Source of the DNA: Spirochaeta sp.
GTDB taxonomy: Bacteria > Spirochaetota > Spirochaetia > DSM-27196 > SLAA01
NCBI GenBank assembly: GCA_020201015.1
Contig: JAIVHN010000265.1
Span: 1 to 6,659 of the forward strand
DNA: 6,659 nt
Reading direction: 5' to 3'
Under the pieces are notes generated by a model. That model saw only the letters and a program-made list of their open reading frames with translations, made no database searches and had not been told where the DNA came from. The position numbers and the translations under genes were made by a program. Below, one piece after another: positions 5,041 to 6,659 of this stretch (its first letter is position 1; each line of letters begins with the position of its first letter).

Positions 5041-6659
5041 TTAGCGTGTCTGCAGGAGTTCCGCAAGCTCTTTGATCTCCGGAAAAATTACCTCAATTAT
5101 CTCGGAAGCCGGGCGGGCATGGTACAACTCACCATAGTGCACCGCGGAGACAACTATCTTACGGACATAGTGCCGGGTCTCAAGGAATGGAACGGATTCA
5201 TGGAAAAAGAAGTCCGAAGCAAACGGCCGGGCGTTCATCCAGGAGCGAACACGACCTTGCCCTGCATTATATGCGACCAACGCGTGCATAACGGTGGGGA
5301 AACGGCCTATAAGGCCGTTGAGATAGTAGGCTCCAATAGTTAGGTTAGTCTTAGGATCGCTGAGATCTGGATCTTGCAGGCGAAGTCGTGCGGCAACATC
5401 GGCTGCAGTAGCTGGCATTAATTGGCTCAGACCTACGGCTCCCGCGTGACTGACAATTGCGGACGCAAAATGACTTTCCTCGCGTAGCAGCGCATAGAAT
5501 ACATCGATATCGAGGTTCTGTATCTCTACAACCTCGTTCACCTCGTCCCAGAATAGATGTGGAAAGGCACGCTCTTCGCCACGAACATGTGGCTCGTAGT
5601 CCGGCTGAAAGCGCAGTCGAGTTGCCGCTCGTATGCTCTCAAGAAAGTACCCGTGCGCGGCAAGCGTCTCTGAGACCTGCACCAGAGTCTCGTGCCTAAG
5701 CCCCGCCGGATCCTGAAGTAGTGCGCTGTACGCCTCTTCAACTAGCTGGTAGCGAAGAAATCCGCGGACATATTTATCCCACGCACCGGCCGTCCCGCCT
5801 CTCAACATATCGTCTTTGTTCGCGGATATGTCGGCAGCGGAACTCAAGAACCGTCCAGGGTGCAAAATGGCACCAGACACAAGGCCATAGTGCCCTTGAC
5901 TGAGAGAGTGAGCGTGCTCAAGCAGTTCACGAGCAAGTACTTGCCGATCACCGGTAGGTTGACCGGCAGGTCGAAAGTTCTCCTGCAGAGCCGCTACAGC
6001 AAGCACGAAGGCATACTGCGCTCGAACAGTTTCCAGTTCAGCGCCCTCCTTTTGAATGTTCTCAAGGCTCCGGTATATATTCCACACCGAATCCCAGTCC
6101 GACTCGGCCAAAAAACGAGGTAGCGAAACCGAAATAAGATCTGAAAAACGCTCGAGATCCATCACCTTGGGTGCTTGTTCTTCAACTACCATAAGCGCTC
6201 GCCGTGGGTCCCCCTCCAACGCGGTAGAAACCAGCAACAGCCGCAGCGCGTCGTCATCCGGCTGTAAGGCAACTGCCTCATTCAAACTATCTATCGCGGC
6301 TGGCGTATTACCTAAGGCGCGCAGCAAGCGCCCACGCCACGCATGGGCCACCGAACGCTCATGCTCATCAAGTTCCGACGCCAACTCGGCGAGATACAAG
6401 GCACCGTTCGTGAGTCGTCCAGCAGCAGCAAGAGTCGCCCCAATGTCCGATATAAGCGTTGGGTTTAAGGAAAGTCCATGAGAAGCTCCCGCAGCTACGC
6501 CGCTGGTGGCCTGGTTGCTCCTCATAACGGCCAAAGCTTGCGTATACGACTGCCATGCTTGCTCAGGGCGCCGTTCGGCCTGGTGAAACTTAGCGGCAAA
6601 CAACGAGAACTCGTCTGCGCTAAAGTATGTCAGCAGCCGGGGCCGCGCAATTAGATATA
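5041..6659 (-). CDS. Soluble lytic murein transglycosylase with TPR-like N-terminal region (5' end outside window)
   Basis: This frame stays open to the right edge, so the true start and any signal peptide are not visible; 538 residues can be read. A TTG at 6603 is in frame, but open coding sequence upstream of it argues that it is not the start. The N-terminal two thirds is Ala/Leu-rich and helical with TPR-like units (for example EQAWQSYTQALAV and AAIDSLNEAVALQPDDDAL). The C-terminal SLT domain has ALLREESHFASAIVSHAGAV, with the catalytic Glu codon at 5476-5478, then GLSQLMPATA and AYNAG (5274-5260), the family 1 lytic transglycosylase signatures also found in Slt70. Such enzymes cleave the MurNAc-GlcNAc bond of peptidoglycan to give 1,6-anhydroMurNAc, usually in the periplasm. 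All three motifs are intact, so activity is likely. The gene leads into ftsK after 32 bases, suggesting cotranscription of wall remodelling with septal DNA transport. A narrower name such as Slt or MltC cannot be justified. Confidence 0.93.
   Translation of the reverse strand, partial: YLIARPRLLTYFSADEFSLFAAKFHQAERRPEQAWQSYTQALAVMRSNQATSGVAAGASHGLSLNPTLISDIGATLAAAGRLTNGALYLAELASELDEHERSVAHAWRGRLLRALGNTPAAIDSLNEAVALQPDDDALRLLLVSTALEGDPRRALMVVEEQAPKVMDLERFSDLISVSLPRFLAESDWDSVWNIYRSLENIQKEGAELETVRAQYAFVLAVAALQENFRPAGQPTGDRQVLARELLEHAHSLSQGHYGLVSGAILHPGRFLSSAADISANKDDMLRGGTAGAWDKYVRGFLRYQLVEEAYSALLQDPAGLRHETLVQVSETLAAHGYFLESIRAATRLRFQPDYEPHVRGEERAFPHLFWDEVNEVVEIQNLDIDVFYALLREESHFASAIVSHAGAVGLSQLMPATAADVAARLRLQDPDLSDPKTNLTIGAYYLNGLIGRFPTVMHALVAYNAGQGRVRSWMNARPFASDFFFHESVPFLETRHYVRKIVVSAVHYGELYHARPASEIIEVIFPEIKELAELLQTR

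Noticed and set aside
6601..6603. TTG start for the lytic transglycosylase
   Set aside because: The frame continues without a stop to the window edge with coding-like helical sequence, and there is no ribosome site before the TTG. The gene is therefore treated as 5' truncated by the window.

Overview
This is a bacterial chromosomal window with about half G+C and dense gene packing. It holds five genetic units and no sign of a mobile element, CRISPR array, tRNA or rRNA. The gene set (a Rex redox repressor, a c-di-GMP protein, an FtsK/SpoIIIE DNA pump and a TPR-bearing lytic transglycosylase) points to a free-living, envelope-bearing bacterium with fermentative or facultative metabolism. The character of the proteins reminds me of Spirochaetota (Spirochaeta-like), but no residue in the window proves this and the assignment is tentative.

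Left part, minus strand (1-1535): a small two-TM membrane protein of unknown function (963-1535) is followed after 7 bp by a GGDEF-EAL protein (1-955). The GGDEF motif is degraded to RVDEF, while the visible part of the EAL domain keeps its key residues. The EAL domain runs off the left edge. The pair looks like an operon transcribed away from rex.

Middle (1536-2534): a divergent intergenic region of about 219 bp holds a perfect TATAAT box on the minus strand and a lone Rex-like half-site next to the rex ribosome binding site. rex (1755-2471, plus) encodes a full-length Rex with a four-cysteine cluster near its C-terminus and a short tail that ends in an 18-bp direct repeat.

Right part, minus strand (2535-6659): a soluble lytic transglycosylase with a long TPR-like N-terminal region (5' end outside the window) is followed after 32 bp by ftsK. 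ftsK is not one open frame. The four-TM N-terminal part with a repetitive acidic linker (4118-5008) and the motor plus gamma part (2535-4169) lie in different frames and need a -1 shift to join. The break falls at a perfect 10-bp inverted repeat with a GAGA loop (4173-4196). This is the most notable feature of the window. It may be a real mutation, a sequencing error at a hairpin, a natural gene split or recoding.

Functionally, the right-hand operon concerns peptidoglycan remodelling and chromosome segregation at the septum, rex concerns NADH/NAD+ sensing, and the left-hand operon concerns c-di-GMP signalling. I see no strong evidence for a wholly new multi-gene system.
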